This document shows, one piece after another, positions 53,229 to 62,655 of a stretch of DNA of 64,000 nucleotides. Under the pieces are notes generated by a model. The model searched no databases and had not been told where the DNA came from. It saw only the letters and a list, made by a program, of their open reading frames with translations. Source of the DNA: Terrihalobacillus insolitus (GTDB taxonomy: Bacteria > Bacillota > Bacilli > Bacillales > Amphibacillaceae); assembly GCF_028416575.1 (NCBI RefSeq), contig NZ_JAMQKB010000007.1, positions 62,001-126,000 of the forward strand. Direction: 5' to 3'. Position 1 is the stretch's first letter; each line of letters opens with the position of its first letter. The position numbers and the translations under genes are program-made.

Positions 53229-54788
53229 ATGATGGCCTTGTTAAGATCTCGTATGAAAAAAGGAAAGGGGTCCACAAGATCAAATGAGGAAGATTTTTCG
53301 GTAAATTTAACGAAACAATTAGATGACAATCTGAAAAATTTAAATAAGATGTTGGATAATCCAAGTGATTTGGTTATTCGGGAATTGACAATTGGTTCTG
53401 CTAATCATCGCTGTGCAATTGTGTTTATTGATGGATTGATTGATAAAAAAGTAGTCGATGGTAAAATTTTAAAAAACCTTCAGACCCAATTGCAGAATAA
53501 AACATTACCATCATCAGATGCTGCTATTTTAGATGAGGTGCAGCGCGAAATTATTTCAGTGAGTCATGTAGAACAAGGAAACACTTTAGACGATGTCTCC
53601 AATTCGATTCTATCGGGAGGGACTGCCTTTTATCTCGACGGAATCAATAAGGTTTTAATTATGAATACGATGGGCTGGGAAACCCGTTCCATTCAAGAGC
53701 CTATTACCGAATCGTTAATCCGAGGACCAAGAGAGGGATTCGTGGAAAACATAGGGACGAACATGGTTCTCATACGTCGTTATATTCGGGATTCCAACTT
53801 GCGTTTTACTACATACAAAGTTGGCCGTCGTTCTAAAAAAGCACTCGTCCTAGCTTATGTTGATGGGATTGTCCACCCAGATATTGTCAAGGAGCTAAAA
53901 CGTAGATTAGAGTCAATCGATATGGATGATGCACCTGAATCTGGTTATATCGAGCAATGGATTGAAGACAGCTTTCTATCCCCTTTTCCGCAAATTTTTC
54001 ATACGGAAAGGCCTGATAAGGTATCGGCAGCCCTTTTGCAGGGGAAAGCCGCAATTTTGTTGGATGGTACGCCATTTGTGTTAACTGCGCCATCAACATT
54101 AGGGAACTCATTTCAATCCCCCGAAGATTACTATGAAAGATGGTTCGTTGGAACATTGATTCGAATGCTGCGATATGGTGCTGCTTTTATTGCGATGTTT
54201 TTGCCAGCTTTGTACATTGCACTCGTTTCGTACCAACCTGGAATGATTCCTTCTAAATTAGCATTTTCAATTGCGGCCACAAGGGAAGGGGTTCCTTTTC
54301 CTTCTGTTGTCGAAGCAATATCAATGGGGCTTACGATGGAGCTGTTACGAGAGGCTGGTGTACGTCTACCAAAAACGATTGGTCAAACGATTGGTATCGT
54401 TGGTGGTCTTGTCATAGGCGACGCAGCCGTTCAAGCTGGAATTGTAAGTCCGATTATGGTAATTGTTGTTGCGCTTACTGCAATAGCATCATTTGCACTT
54501 CCTTCCTATAGTATTGCAATTTCGTTTCGCATGATTCGTTTTGGTTTTATGATTGCTGCTTCCGTCCTTGGACTTTACGGTGTCATCCTATTATACATTG
54601 TACTTAACATCCATATCGTCAATCTAAAGAGCATTGGTGTCCCTTATACCACACCGTTTGCTCCTAGTTTTGTAAAGGATTGGTTGGATCTAGTTGTTCG
54701 TGCACCACTTACGATGTTAACCGAACGACCAAAATATACAAAACCTAACGATAGTAAACCGATGGATAAAGGAGAGAAGAAGCAATGA
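53229..54788 (+). CDS. Spore germination receptor, GerA (A) subunit
   Basis: This 519-residue protein has an N-terminal soluble domain (about 1-310) and a C-terminal part with four to five membrane segments (AAFIAMFLPALYIALVSYQP, TIGIVGGLVIGDAAVQAGIV). These are the hallmarks of GerA-family A subunits in the inner spore membrane. The start is uncertain: ATG at 53229/53232 is close to GGAGG, while the TTG at 53238 has better spacing. It is the first of four coupled ger genes. Confidence 0.92.
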   Translation: MMALLRSRMKKGKGSTRSNEEDFSVNLTKQLDDNLKNLNKMLDNPSDLVIRELTIGSANHRCAIVFIDGLIDKKVVDGKILKNLQTQLQNKTLPSSDAAILDEVQREIISVSHVEQGNTLDDVSNSILSGGTAFYLDGINKVLIMNTMGWETRSIQEPITESLIRGPREGFVENIGTNMVLIRRYIRDSNLRFTTYKVGRRSKKALVLAYVDGIVHPDIVKELKRRLESIDMDDAPESGYIEQWIEDSFLSPFPQIFHTERPDKVSAALLQGKAAILLDGTPFVLTAPSTLGNSFQSPEDYYERWFVGTLIRMLRYGAAFIAMFLPALYIALVSYQPGMIPSKLAFSIAATREGVPFPSVVEAISMGLTMELLREAGVRLPKTIGQTIGIVGGLVIGDAAVQAGIVSPIMVIVVALTAIASFALPSYSIAISFRMIRFGFMIAASVLGLYGVILLYIVLNIHIVNLKSIGVPYTTPFAPSFVKDWLDLVVRAPLTMLTERPKYTKPNDSKPMDKGEKKQ

Positions 54789-55891
54789 AGGATTTCGAGT
54801 ATGGAGATGAACAAATCGGAGAAAAAGAACTACGGTTTGCCATTCCATCGATTGTGATCGGAGTAGGGGTTCTATCGTTGCCAAGGGTAATTGCGCAAGA
54901 AACGAATGGTGTGGATGGTTGGGTTTCTATCCTACTAGGCGGAGGACTGGCTATGTTTATGACTTGGATCGTAGCCACTTTAGCAGCTCGATTCCCTAAA
55001 ACAACATTTGTAGATTATGCGTCATTAATCGTCTCTAAACCGATTGCCATTATCTTAACGTTACTCATTTCGATTCAGTTTCTCCTTTTTACCTCTTATG
55101 AAGTAAGATCGATTGCAAGTGTTTCAAAGCTGTACTTATTTGATCGTACACCTATTGAGTTCATCGCTCTTTCTTTTTTCCTTGTTGTCATCTATGGTGT
55201 ATCAGGATCAAGGGCAGGATTGTTTCGTTTAAATTTATTGTTTTTGCCAATTATTCTTTTTATTGCTTTGGTAGTATCTATTTTTACACTTGGATGGTTT
55301 GAAATGAACAACTTGGCTCCATTTTTTCAAACAAGCTTTGACGGTTATAGGAGCGCAACAAAATTTAGTTTTTTATCCTTTCTTGGTTTTGGTATCCTTT
55401 TGTTTTATGTTGCATTAGTGGAGCAACCAAAAGCTGTACCGAAACGGACAGCTGTCGCTATGATTCTTCCAGTATTCACATATTTGCTCATTTATGTAGC
55501 GTGTATTGGTGTATTTGCAGACTCTGCTGCTGGAAATATGATTTACCCGACCGTTGAGTTAGCGAAAGAAGTGGAAATTCCAGGGGAGTTTTTTGAGCGG
55601 TTTGAATCGATTTTCTTTGTCATCTGGATTATGGCCATTTTTAATACAACGGCATTGTCATTTGATGTAACTGTATTAGCGATTCGTTCCGTTTTAAAAA
55701 AAATGTCCAAATTAGCGATCATATTTACCTTGTCTCCAATCGTTTATCTTGTTGCTATGTATCCCCAAAACTTTAAAGATATTTCATTGCTTGGCAAATT
55801 TATCACGTATTATAGCGTTGTGTTTACGGTTGCAGTGCCAATTCTTTTATTGATCATCGCGAAATTAAGGGGAGTGAAAGGGGATGTATAG
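54785..55891 (+). CDS. Spore germination receptor, GerB (B) subunit
   Basis: This 368-residue endospore germination permease has about ten membrane segments, in the amino acid/polyamine transporter fold. The early segment has IPSIVIGVGVLSLPRVIAQE. It overlaps the A gene by 4 nt (ATGA) and the C gene by 8 nt. The B subunit is the part of the receptor thought to bind the germinant. Confidence 0.92.
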   Translation: MKDFEYGDEQIGEKELRFAIPSIVIGVGVLSLPRVIAQETNGVDGWVSILLGGGLAMFMTWIVATLAARFPKTTFVDYASLIVSKPIAIILTLLISIQFLLFTSYEVRSIASVSKLYLFDRTPIEFIALSFFLVVIYGVSGSRAGLFRLNLLFLPIILFIALVVSIFTLGWFEMNNLAPFFQTSFDGYRSATKFSFLSFLGFGILLFYVALVEQPKAVPKRTAVAMILPVFTYLLIYVACIGVFADSAAGNMIYPTVELAKEVEIPGEFFERFESIFFVIWIMAIFNTTALSFDVTVLAIRSVLKKMSKLAIIFTLSPIVYLVAMYPQNFKDISLLGKFITYYSVVFTVAVPILLLIIAKLRGVKGDV

Positions 55892-57077
55892 ATGTCATCT
55901 TATCTTACTGTCTTTTGTGATTTTCTTGGTGCTTTCAGGATGTTGGGACAGGGTGGAGATTGAACAGCGTGGTTTTGTTGTCGGCGTCGCAATAGACTTA
56001 GCAGAGGAACAATCAGGTGGTGCAAGTGATGGCGATCAACAGATAGAACTCACACTTCAACTAGCCAATCCTAGAGGCCTGGGCTCGACGACAACTGGTG
56101 GTGGGCAACAAAAGGCTTTTCTAAATATTTCTGGCACGGGGTCAAGTATATTTGAAATTAATCGAGACATGGCAAAACAAACGAGCAGAACCCCTTTTTA
56201 TGAACATTTAAAAGTAATCATCGTCTCAAAAGAACTAGCACAGAAACCAGGCCTTTTTTCGAAAACCATGGATACGTTTATTCGGGATCCAGAAATGCGT
56301 CGAAGCGTAAAAGTTTTAGTTGCGGAAGGCAAATCGAAAAACTTTTTGAATATGGAATCTGAGCAGGAGAAGTTGCCCAGTTTGAAAATTGAATCGATTA
56401 TTAAAAACACTCGAAAAAATGCGAGCATTATAGAACCTGTACGTATTGGGAAAGTCCATCAGCTGCTTTTAAACAGAAATAGTTATGTTCTTCCCACAAT
56501 ATCCTTAGTTAATAATAAATTAAAGGATGAAGGTGTCGCGGTTTTGCATGGGAAGTCGAACGTACTGGTTGGAACACTTAATAAGACAGAGACAAAAGGG
56601 TTGAATTTTATAAAAGGAGAAACTTCATCTGGTGTTTTTCATGTAAACGTAGACGGTGATTCGGTTATTTATGAAATTGTCAATGCAAAAAGTAAGATTC
56701 AGTGTGAAGCGAAATCGAAAGACGACTTAAAATTTACGGTTTCAATTGAAATGGAAGGAAATATAGCGGAGGATTACGGATCCAAGGATGATCTTATTGA
56801 CGAAAGGTACTTAAAAAAAGTGGAAAGTAAAATTGAGCAGGAAATCAAAAATATAGCACAACAAACGATCGATAAAGTGCAGAAGGAGCTGAAAGTTGAC
56901 GTGCTCGGTTTTGATCGCCGCCTAAGGAGGACAGATTACGATCTTTGGGAACAGGTTCGAAAAAACTGGGATCGTGGGGATAATTACTTTGCGAAAAGTG
57001 ATGTGAATGTGGAAGCAAATGCGATTGTTCGAATAACTGGGGTTGCAGACCAAACGAAAAGTGGGATCATAGAATGA
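55884..57077 (+). CDS. Spore germination receptor, GerC (C) lipoprotein
   Basis: The 397-residue lipoprotein (lipobox LSGC, then WDRVEIEQRGFVVGVAID) is typical of Ger(x)C. The C-terminal domain contains FDRRLRRTDYDLWEQVRKNW. It is anchored on the outer face of the inner spore membrane and is needed for receptor function. It overlaps both neighbours. Confidence 0.92.
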   Translation: MYRCHLILLSFVIFLVLSGCWDRVEIEQRGFVVGVAIDLAEEQSGGASDGDQQIELTLQLANPRGLGSTTTGGGQQKAFLNISGTGSSIFEINRDMAKQTSRTPFYEHLKVIIVSKELAQKPGLFSKTMDTFIRDPEMRRSVKVLVAEGKSKNFLNMESEQEKLPSLKIESIIKNTRKNASIIEPVRIGKVHQLLLNRNSYVLPTISLVNNKLKDEGVAVLHGKSNVLVGTLNKTETKGLNFIKGETSSGVFHVNVDGDSVIYEIVNAKSKIQCEAKSKDDLKFTVSIEMEGNIAEDYGSKDDLIDERYLKKVESKIEQEIKNIAQQTIDKVQKELKVDVLGFDRRLRRTDYDLWEQVRKNWDRGDNYFAKSDVNVEANAIVRITGVADQTKSGIIE

Positions 57078-57220
57078 ATATTTTAAACAACCTCGTAGGC
57101 AGATTATCCGAAAATTTAATATTGTTTTGTACTGTACTGTCTTTTGTGATACCTTATTCTATCTACAAAATCAATCAGGCGCTGCACAACTATGGCGATC
57201 CACCATGGAAGAAAAAATAG
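57074..57220 (+). CDS. Small 48-residue protein, candidate germination D subunit
   Basis: The ATG overlaps the gerC stop codon (ATGA). The protein has one membrane segment (ENLILFCTVLSFVIPYSIYK) and a polar end with YGDPPWKKK. Small genes of this size at the end of ger operons have been described as D subunits that modulate receptor activity. Position, overlap and build fit that group. The sequence match has not been tested. Confidence 0.65.
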   Translation: MNILNNLVGRLSENLILFCTVLSFVIPYSIYKINQALHNYGDPPWKKK

Positions 57221-57373
57221 ACTAATTCAGCAGTTTGAATGGATAAGAGTTGCTTTTTTAGGTAAAAATACTCACAAGTGAAGAAAGTCTCTACTGCCTT
57301 TCCTAATACAGGTTCCTTTAAAAGGTTCGGCAATCGTTTATTAGACATACGTGTAGGAGGGATGATCAATGTA

Positions 57374-57820
57374 ATGGAAAAACTGCTTTGGTCCATTGCA
57401 CTACCTGGATTTGGCCAATTATTAAACAAGAAATATGTGAAAGGGATTATATTCATCTTTCTAGAGTTTCTTGTCAATGCTCAAGCGAATTTTAATGAAG
57501 TGATCATTTTCAGTTTTCAGGGGAACATTCAAGCTGCGATTGAGCAAACGAACTACCCGTGGCTTATGTTTTACCCATGTCTTTACTTTTTTGCGATGTG
57601 GGATGCCTACAAGGATGCAATGGATGAGACCTCTCCTTATTTATTTCTTCCGTTCGTATTTTCCGCTTATTTTGTTACAGTAGGATTAATCTATTCCTCA
57701 AAAATGACTATTTTTGGAGCATTAATAGGACCTGTTTGGCTGCCGATTTTATTTGTACTTCCTGGAGTTTTTACGGGATATGTTATTCGATGGATTGTAT
57801 TAACATTCATTAGAAAATAG
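57374..57820 (+). CDS. Membrane protein, single-repeat member of a paralogous pair
   Basis: About 148 residues are expected from the ATG at 57374; the reading frame is open from a GTG at 57278 (180 residues) without a ribosome site, and AGGAGG lies at 57355-57360, so the start is uncertain. The first part, SIALPGFGQLLNKKYVKGII, then FSFQGNIQAAIE and FFAMWDAYKDA, repeats twice in the protein at 61398. Four hydrophobic segments. The family is not recognised. It lies just after the ger operon, before spoVR. Confidence 0.7.
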   Translation: MEKLLWSIALPGFGQLLNKKYVKGIIFIFLEFLVNAQANFNEVIIFSFQGNIQAAIEQTNYPWLMFYPCLYFFAMWDAYKDAMDETSPYLFLPFVFSAYFVTVGLIYSSKMTIFGALIGPVWLPILFVLPGVFTGYVIRWIVLTFIRK

Positions 57821-57824
57821 TGAG

Positions 57825-57853
57825 CTGTCTCCAGAATTTAGAGACAGTTTTTC
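57825..57853 (+). terminator. Terminator after the membrane protein gene
   Basis: CTGTCTC/GAGACAG with a 9-nt loop, then TTTTTC. Confidence 0.85.
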
Positions 57854-57920
57854 TATGTGGATATCCTCACACCGTGGTGAGAGCGCATACGATAAGCTGT
57901 AAGGGGACCGAGTCCACATA
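57854..57920. ncRNA. Compact structured element, possible small RNA
   Basis: TATGTGGA (57854-57861) and TCCACATA (57913-57920) are exact complements enclosing a 51-nt core with a second stem CTCAC/GTGAG (57866-57870/57877-57881). The core (AGCGCATACGATAAGCTG, GGGGACCGAG) looks like a conserved RNA rather than a random spacer. No U-tract follows on either strand, so transcription direction is unknown. Confidence 0.4.
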
Positions 57921-58022
57921 CCTTACTTGATAAGTTGAATAGGATGTTATTCATTTTTCGTCAAAAAAAGTCAGTGGCATTAAAAAAAATGCATCTGCAA
58001 AGAATCATCTCCCCATCCGTTT

Positions 58023-58051
58023 TCATCATCTGTTCTTTTCCATCATATAGT
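58023..58051 (+). promoter_or_regulatory. Sigma-E-like promoter of spoVR
   Basis: TCATCAT (58023-58029), 14 bp, CATATAGT (58044-58051). The -35 and spacing are identical to the prkA site, and the -10 differs by one base. It lies 29 bp before the start codon. Confidence 0.6.
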
Positions 58052-58080
58052 AAAGTAATCAATGAAAAGGAGAGATCGTA

Positions 58081-59487
58081 TTGAAACAGGCGGAACAAAA
58101 GCAGTTGGAAAAGGCGATCGATGACATTACGGAAATAGGTAAAGGGTTTGGCCTTGATTTTTATCCGATGCGATATGAGGTATGTCCCGCTGATATTATT
58201 TATACGTTCGGGGCGTATGGAATGCCGACACGTTTTTCACATTGGAGTTTCGGAAAACAATTCCATAAAATGAAACTACAGTATGATCTTGGATTAAGTA
58301 AAATTTATGAGCTTGTGATTAATTCGAACCCCTGTTATGCCTTCCTTCTCAATTCAAACAGTCTCATTCAAAACAAATTGATCGTTGCCCACGTCTTGGC
58401 ACATTGTGACTTTTTTAAAAACAACGCCCGATTTCAAAACACAAACCGTGATATGGTGGAAAGTATGGCAGCAACAGCTGAGCGGATTGCTGCGTATGAA
58501 AAAATTCATGGAAAAGAGGAAGTAGAATCCTTTTTAGATGCCATTCTTGCAATTCAAGAACATATTGATCCAACGATTGTAAGACCAAAGGAATACCTAG
58601 AATCAGAAGAACTTGAAATCACACCGAACCCGAAACCGTCCCCATACAATGACTTGTGGAATCTAGATGAACCAAAAAAAATAGAAAAAAAGGTAAAGAA
58701 GCAAAAAAACTTTCCCTCCAAACCAGAAAAAGATCTCCTCTTATTTATAGAAGAATATAGCCGTAATCTTGAAGACTGGCAACGAGACGTTCTTACGATG
58801 ATGCGAAAAGAAATGCTGTATTTTTGGCCACAGTTAGAAACGAAAATCATGAATGAAGGTTGGGCTTCCTATTGGCATCAGCGGATTCTCCGTGAAATGG
58901 ATTTAACTACGGATGAAGCGATTGAATTTGCATCATTAAACGCAGGGGTCGTTCAACCATCCAAGACGCAGATCAATCCTTATTATTTAGGTGTAAAAAT
59001 GTTTGAGGATATTGAAGAACGTTTTGATCATCCAACAGATGAAATGAAACGATGGGGTGTAGAGCCTGGTGCAGGAAGGGAAAAAATATTTGAGGTGCGA
59101 GAAATTGAATCAGACATCTCTTTTCTGCGCAACTATTTGACAAAAGAGTTTGTCGATAGAGAGGATCTATATTTGTTTCAAAAACAAGGGAACGAATACA
59201 AGGTGTCAGATAAAAGCTGGGAAAATGTGAGAGATCAGCTTATTGCAATGCGGATAAACGGAGGATTTCCCTACATTACCGTTCAAAACGGTGACTTCTT
59301 TCATAATGGCGAGCTCTATTTGAAGCACGAGTATGAAGGAGTGGAGCTGGATCTGAACTATTTAGAAAAAACGCTTCCATATATACATCAGCTTTGGGGA
59401 AGAACAGTCCATATGGAGACAGTTGTGGAAGATAAAAATGTGATGTTCACCTATGAGGGAACGAAAGTACAAAAGAAGTATTTATAG
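58081..59487 (+). CDS. spoVR: Stage V sporulation protein SpoVR
   Basis: The 468-residue protein starts at a TTG behind AAAGGAGAG. Family features are [49 protein letters not shown] and [15 protein letters not shown], with histidine/glutamate motifs like those of a metal protein. SpoVR is needed for cortex formation in B. subtilis. The E. coli relative YcgB works with YeaG/YeaH, whose counterparts prkA and yhbH are also in this window. Confidence 0.95.
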   Translation: MKQAEQKQLEKAIDDITEIGKGFGLDFYPMRYEVCPADIIYTFGAYGMPTRFSHWSFGKQFHKMKLQYDLGLSKIYELVINSNPCYAFLLNSNSLIQNKLIVAHVLAHCDFFKNNARFQNTNRDMVESMAATAERIAAYEKIHGKEEVESFLDAILAIQEHIDPTIVRPKEYLESEELEITPNPKPSPYNDLWNLDEPKKIEKKVKKQKNFPSKPEKDLLLFIEEYSRNLEDWQRDVLTMMRKEMLYFWPQLETKIMNEGWASYWHQRILREMDLTTDEAIEFASLNAGVVQPSKTQINPYYLGVKMFEDIEERFDHPTDEMKRWGVEPGAGREKIFEVREIESDISFLRNYLTKEFVDREDLYLFQKQGNEYKVSDKSWENVRDQLIAMRINGGFPYITVQNGDFFHNGELYLKHEYEGVELDLNYLEKTLPYIHQLWGRTVHMETVVEDKNVMFTYEGTKVQKKYL

Positions 59488-59671
59488 AAATGAGTGATAC
59501 TTCACATAAACAAGGCCTGTCCTCGTTAGTATCAAAGGTTACCAAAACAATGGATCCAGGATTGGGATATGTAACGATTGTTATTTTGTTATAGGACGCA
59601 ATTGTGTGGTAACGGTATTGTTTTAAAATACTCATTGGTGACAAAATCTTCATTTATGGTATAATAATTAT

Positions 59672-59808
59672 ATAAGTTCATAGAATATTAAAAACCGTCC
59701 CATGCTACAACATGGAACGGTTACAATAAACCAACCCCAACAAAAGGGGTGGCACAGAGAGATAATCCCTCACGGCCTAGCTAAAGTACATGAGGGATTA
59801 TCGTTTAT
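59672..59808 (+). ncRNA. Candidate antisense antitoxin RNA, locus 2
   Basis: TATAAT lies at 59660-59665. Hairpins CCGTCCCATG/CATGGAACGG and ACCCC/GGGGT are followed by the terminator ATAATCCCTCA/TGAGGGATTAT. The structure and much of the sequence match locus 1 (26560-26706). The terminator overlaps the 3' end of the toxin gene on the other strand. Ends are estimates. Confidence 0.7.
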
Positions 59809-59884
59809 CATTTTTATCGGACATGATAAATGCGATTAACATGCCGAATGAAATCATCAGCGTTAATACATATTCAATATCCAT
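59798..59884 (-). CDS. Type I toxin, holin-like toxin family, locus 2
   Basis: 28 residues: MDIEY, VLTLMISFGMLIAFIMSDKN, DKR. It is a paralogue of the locus 1 toxin (20 of 28 residues identical). The ATG follows GGGAGGG. The mRNA leader contains CATGAGGGATTAT, the exact complement of ATAATCCCTCATG at its 3' end. A TATAAT box on the minus strand (59970-59975) is the probable toxin promoter. Confidence 0.8.
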   Translation of the reverse strand: MDIEYVLTLMISFGMLIAFIMSDKNDKR

Positions 59885-60022
59885 AGGCAGCCCTCCCTTC
59901 TTGGAAAATTCCCAGAAGGTGGAACGTGCGCCATAATCCCTCATGCGAAGCCAGTCTATTGTTAAAATCATTATAACATATTCGATTGTTTGTTCCTATA
60001 TACTAACAAATTAGCTTGAGGT

Positions 60023-61135
60023 TTAGTCATTCATTATCCTAATAAGATCATAATGATAAAATCTTCTGTTTCTTTTTCTATCATCACCATAAATCATGTT
60101 CAATTGAACAAGCTCATTCAAGCTTTTTCGGATCGTTACAGGTGCTAAACTTGTATCTTTTTCTACTTGATGAACCGTGGCGATAGGATATTTAAAGAGG
60201 GCCCCCCAAACTTTTTCTGTAGAAGGTTGTTTTAACTTAGTTAGTCCTTCTTCATATAATCTTTCTGCTTGATCAAGCTTATTAAATTGTCGCTCAGCCA
60301 TTCGTATTGTTGCATTAAGAAAAAAGGTTATCCAGCTATTCCAATCAGGTTCATCCTTGTTAATGGCACGAACGCCATTTAACATTGAATAATATTTAAA
60401 CTTTTCTTTTTCAAGCTCTTCACTTAAGAAAAAGAAAGGGGAGTCAATTAGCTTTGATTGCAACATGTAAAGTACGATTAGAATTCTTCCTAAACGACCG
60501 TTTCCATCTAAAAATGGATGAATAGATTCAAATTGTGCATGGATGATTGCTGCTTTGATTAGAGGGTGAAGCTTGTCTCCCGTATCTTCTATATAAGGAT
60601 GACCATTTATATATCGCTCCAAATTAGACATATATTCTCCCATTAATTGTGGTTCAGGAGGAACATAAGAAGCATCTTTCAACTGCTTGGTCGGCCCTAT
60701 AAAGTTTTGGATGGTTCTATATTCTCCTGCAGCACTTGTAGATCCACGAGCATCTTTCATTAACTCCTTGTGCATATCACGAATCAAACGCTCTGATAAT
60801 GGGTATCCTGTCTGGATGGTTTCAACTCCAAGTTTTAATGCCCTTTGGTAATTACGAACCTCAACTTTTTCCCAGTCCTCCTTTTGATCAATTTCATCTT
60901 CTAACATTTCACTAAAAGTAACTTGTGTTCCTTCAATTCTTGTAGATTGAACAGATTCGTGCAGTGTTAATAACTGTACGAATGATTCACTAACTAAAGA
61001 ATAGTGAATTTTCTGTTTTAGCTTTTCCAATACGGATGAGGCTTCTACGACTTTTTTGTAAAAAGTAAGTTCAGACTCTGCGTCAAATGTTATTGGTAGA
61101 AGTGGTAATGGATAAGGTTTCTTCACTTTTAACAC
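60023..61135 (-). CDS. Fic-domain protein (probable adenylyltransferase)
   Basis: The 370-residue protein carries the catalytic motif HPFLDGNGRLGR in the middle. The N-terminal inhibitory helix has the form S-x-x-x-E-G (HESVQSTRIEGTQ), so it belongs to the Fic proteins that block themselves intramolecularly. The C-terminal 70 residues form a winged helix (TVHQVEKDTSLAPVTIRKSL). Fic enzymes transfer AMP to target proteins; the target is unknown. It is monocistronic, with a very AT-rich upstream region full of TATAAT-like palindromes (61141-61170). Confidence 0.9.
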   Translation of the reverse strand: MLKVKKPYPLPLLPITFDAESELTFYKKVVEASSVLEKLKQKIHYSLVSESFVQLLTLHESVQSTRIEGTQVTFSEMLEDEIDQKEDWEKVEVRNYQRALKLGVETIQTGYPLSERLIRDMHKELMKDARGSTSAAGEYRTIQNFIGPTKQLKDASYVPPEPQLMGEYMSNLERYINGHPYIEDTGDKLHPLIKAAIIHAQFESIHPFLDGNGRLGRILIVLYMLQSKLIDSPFFFLSEELEKEKFKYYSMLNGVRAINKDEPDWNSWITFFLNATIRMAERQFNKLDQAERLYEEGLTKLKQPSTEKVWGALFKYPIATVHQVEKDTSLAPVTIRKSLNELVQLNMIYGDDRKRNRRFYHYDLIRIMND

Positions 61136-61397
61136 CTCATTATAATATATATTAGTTATATTATATTATAAAACAATAAAATGTAAACAATTGTGATATT
61201 ATAATTAAGTAAAATATCGTATAGTTCAAGTGCTGGTAAGGAGTTAGGCTCAATGTCATCAAGTTGAGTTTCCGAAAATTTCAATTTGAAAACCCCTTTA
61301 TATAAAATTAACCTGCTATTACAAATTATCAAGTATGCATTTAAATACAATTGTGAATGATGTTAATAATTGAGGTAGAGACATGCTGAGGTGAGCA

Positions 61398-62183
61398 ATG
61401 AACACATCAAACAATCGTGACACGCGACGCAAAGTTGCCAATCTAAGCATTTTAGGAACCACACAAATTCATCCAAGGAATCCTTACATTATGGCATTAT
61501 GGTCCGTTGCATTCCCAGGCTTTGGCCATCTTCTTTTATCGAAATACATAAGGGGTTTAGGTTTGGTTATTTGGGAACTGTTTATCAACCAAGCTTCACA
61601 ATTAAACTTAGCCATGGTTTATTCATTTATGGGTGATATAGAATCGGCAAAAGAAGTTCTAAATGTTCGATTGATGAGCTTATATATACCCATATACTTA
61701 TTTTCCATATGGGATAGTTACCGTACTACAGTAGATTTAAATAAGATCTACTTTCTTGGTGAAAAAGAAAAGCCTGAAATAAAAGTGTTGACTGTCAAAC
61801 CTTTGGAGATCAATTACTTAGATAAAAGAAATCCTTTGCTTGCGGCTTTTTGGGCAATGACAATTCCAAGTGTAGGGCAACTGTATAACCATAGAGTTAT
61901 CAACGGCTTTTTTACGCTCATCTATACAGTGATATTCATATATTATTCTCATTTTTTAGAAGGAATTCATTATCTTTTTCAAGGCGAGTTAGAAAAATCA
62001 ACAGCCGTAATAAACAAACAGTGGCTTCTCTATATCCCTTCCTTCTATTTTTTTACTATATATGATTCTTATATGAACACGGTTGAAAACAACAAATTGT
62101 TTGAAGCCGAGCAAAGAAATTATTTGAAACAACAGTATCAGCCAACTCATTTTAAAATAAAAAAGGGGAACAAGGTTAGGTAA
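61398..62183 (+). CDS. Membrane protein with internal duplication
   Basis: This 261-residue protein has two similar halves. Residues 35-118: SVAFPGFGHLLLSKYIRGLG, then FMGDIESAKE and LFSIWDSYRT. Residues 150-235: MTIPSVGQLYNHRVINGFFT, then FQGELEKSTA and FFTIYDSYMN. Each half matches the protein at 57374. The ATG follows GAGGTGAGC. The family is not recognised. A membrane protein gene follows 15 bp later. Confidence 0.75.
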   Translation: MNTSNNRDTRRKVANLSILGTTQIHPRNPYIMALWSVAFPGFGHLLLSKYIRGLGLVIWELFINQASQLNLAMVYSFMGDIESAKEVLNVRLMSLYIPIYLFSIWDSYRTTVDLNKIYFLGEKEKPEIKVLTVKPLEINYLDKRNPLLAAFWAMTIPSVGQLYNHRVINGFFTLIYTVIFIYYSHFLEGIHYLFQGELEKSTAVINKQWLLYIPSFYFFTIYDSYMNTVENNKLFEAEQRNYLKQQYQPTHFKIKKGNKVR

Positions 62184-62198
62184 GAAAGGTGAGATAAA

Positions 62199-62651
62199 AT
62201 GCAAGTCTATGCAACTTTTGAACATTCCACTTATATAGAACTTGCAATTAAGCATTTAGAAGAAAATGGGATTCAAGATATATTTGCTGTACCTTTAGAT
62301 AACCGCACAGAAGAAAGGAAGTTGTTTGATACTATTCACCGTTCAGATGGGACATCCTTTATTGGTACTGGAATGATTCTAGCTGTTTTCACATCAACCA
62401 TTGGTGCAAACAGAGGATTCGTATTGGAATGGGGTCCTATATATTGGGGGGTAATCGGTGCCCTGATTGGTTTCATCTTAGGCGTTATCATTGATTTAAT
62501 TAGATATAAAATAAGAAAAAGTCCAACAAAGCTATTAAAAGGAAAGAATTCGGAAGTCATTCTTATTATTGAATGCCAATCCGATCAGGGGAAATTGGTT
62601 GAAGACATCTTATGGACGAACCTAGCGCTTGGTGTAGCAAAAGTAGTATAG
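62199..62651 (+). CDS. Membrane protein of unknown function
   Basis: The 150-residue protein has a soluble N-terminal part (QVYATFEHSTYIELAIKHLE), two glycine-rich membrane segments (FIGTGMILAVFTSTIGANRG, WGVIGALIGFILGVIIDLIR) and a soluble end. The layout recalls small ACT-like/flipping-error domains attached to a glycine-zipper pair, but no family is certain. It lies 15 bp after the duplicated membrane protein, so the two are likely co-transcribed. Confidence 0.7.
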   Translation: MQVYATFEHSTYIELAIKHLEENGIQDIFAVPLDNRTEERKLFDTIHRSDGTSFIGTGMILAVFTSTIGANRGFVLEWGPIYWGVIGALIGFILGVIIDLIRYKIRKSPTKLLKGKNSEVILIIECQSDQGKLVEDILWTNLALGVAKVV

Positions 62652-62655
62652 ATTG

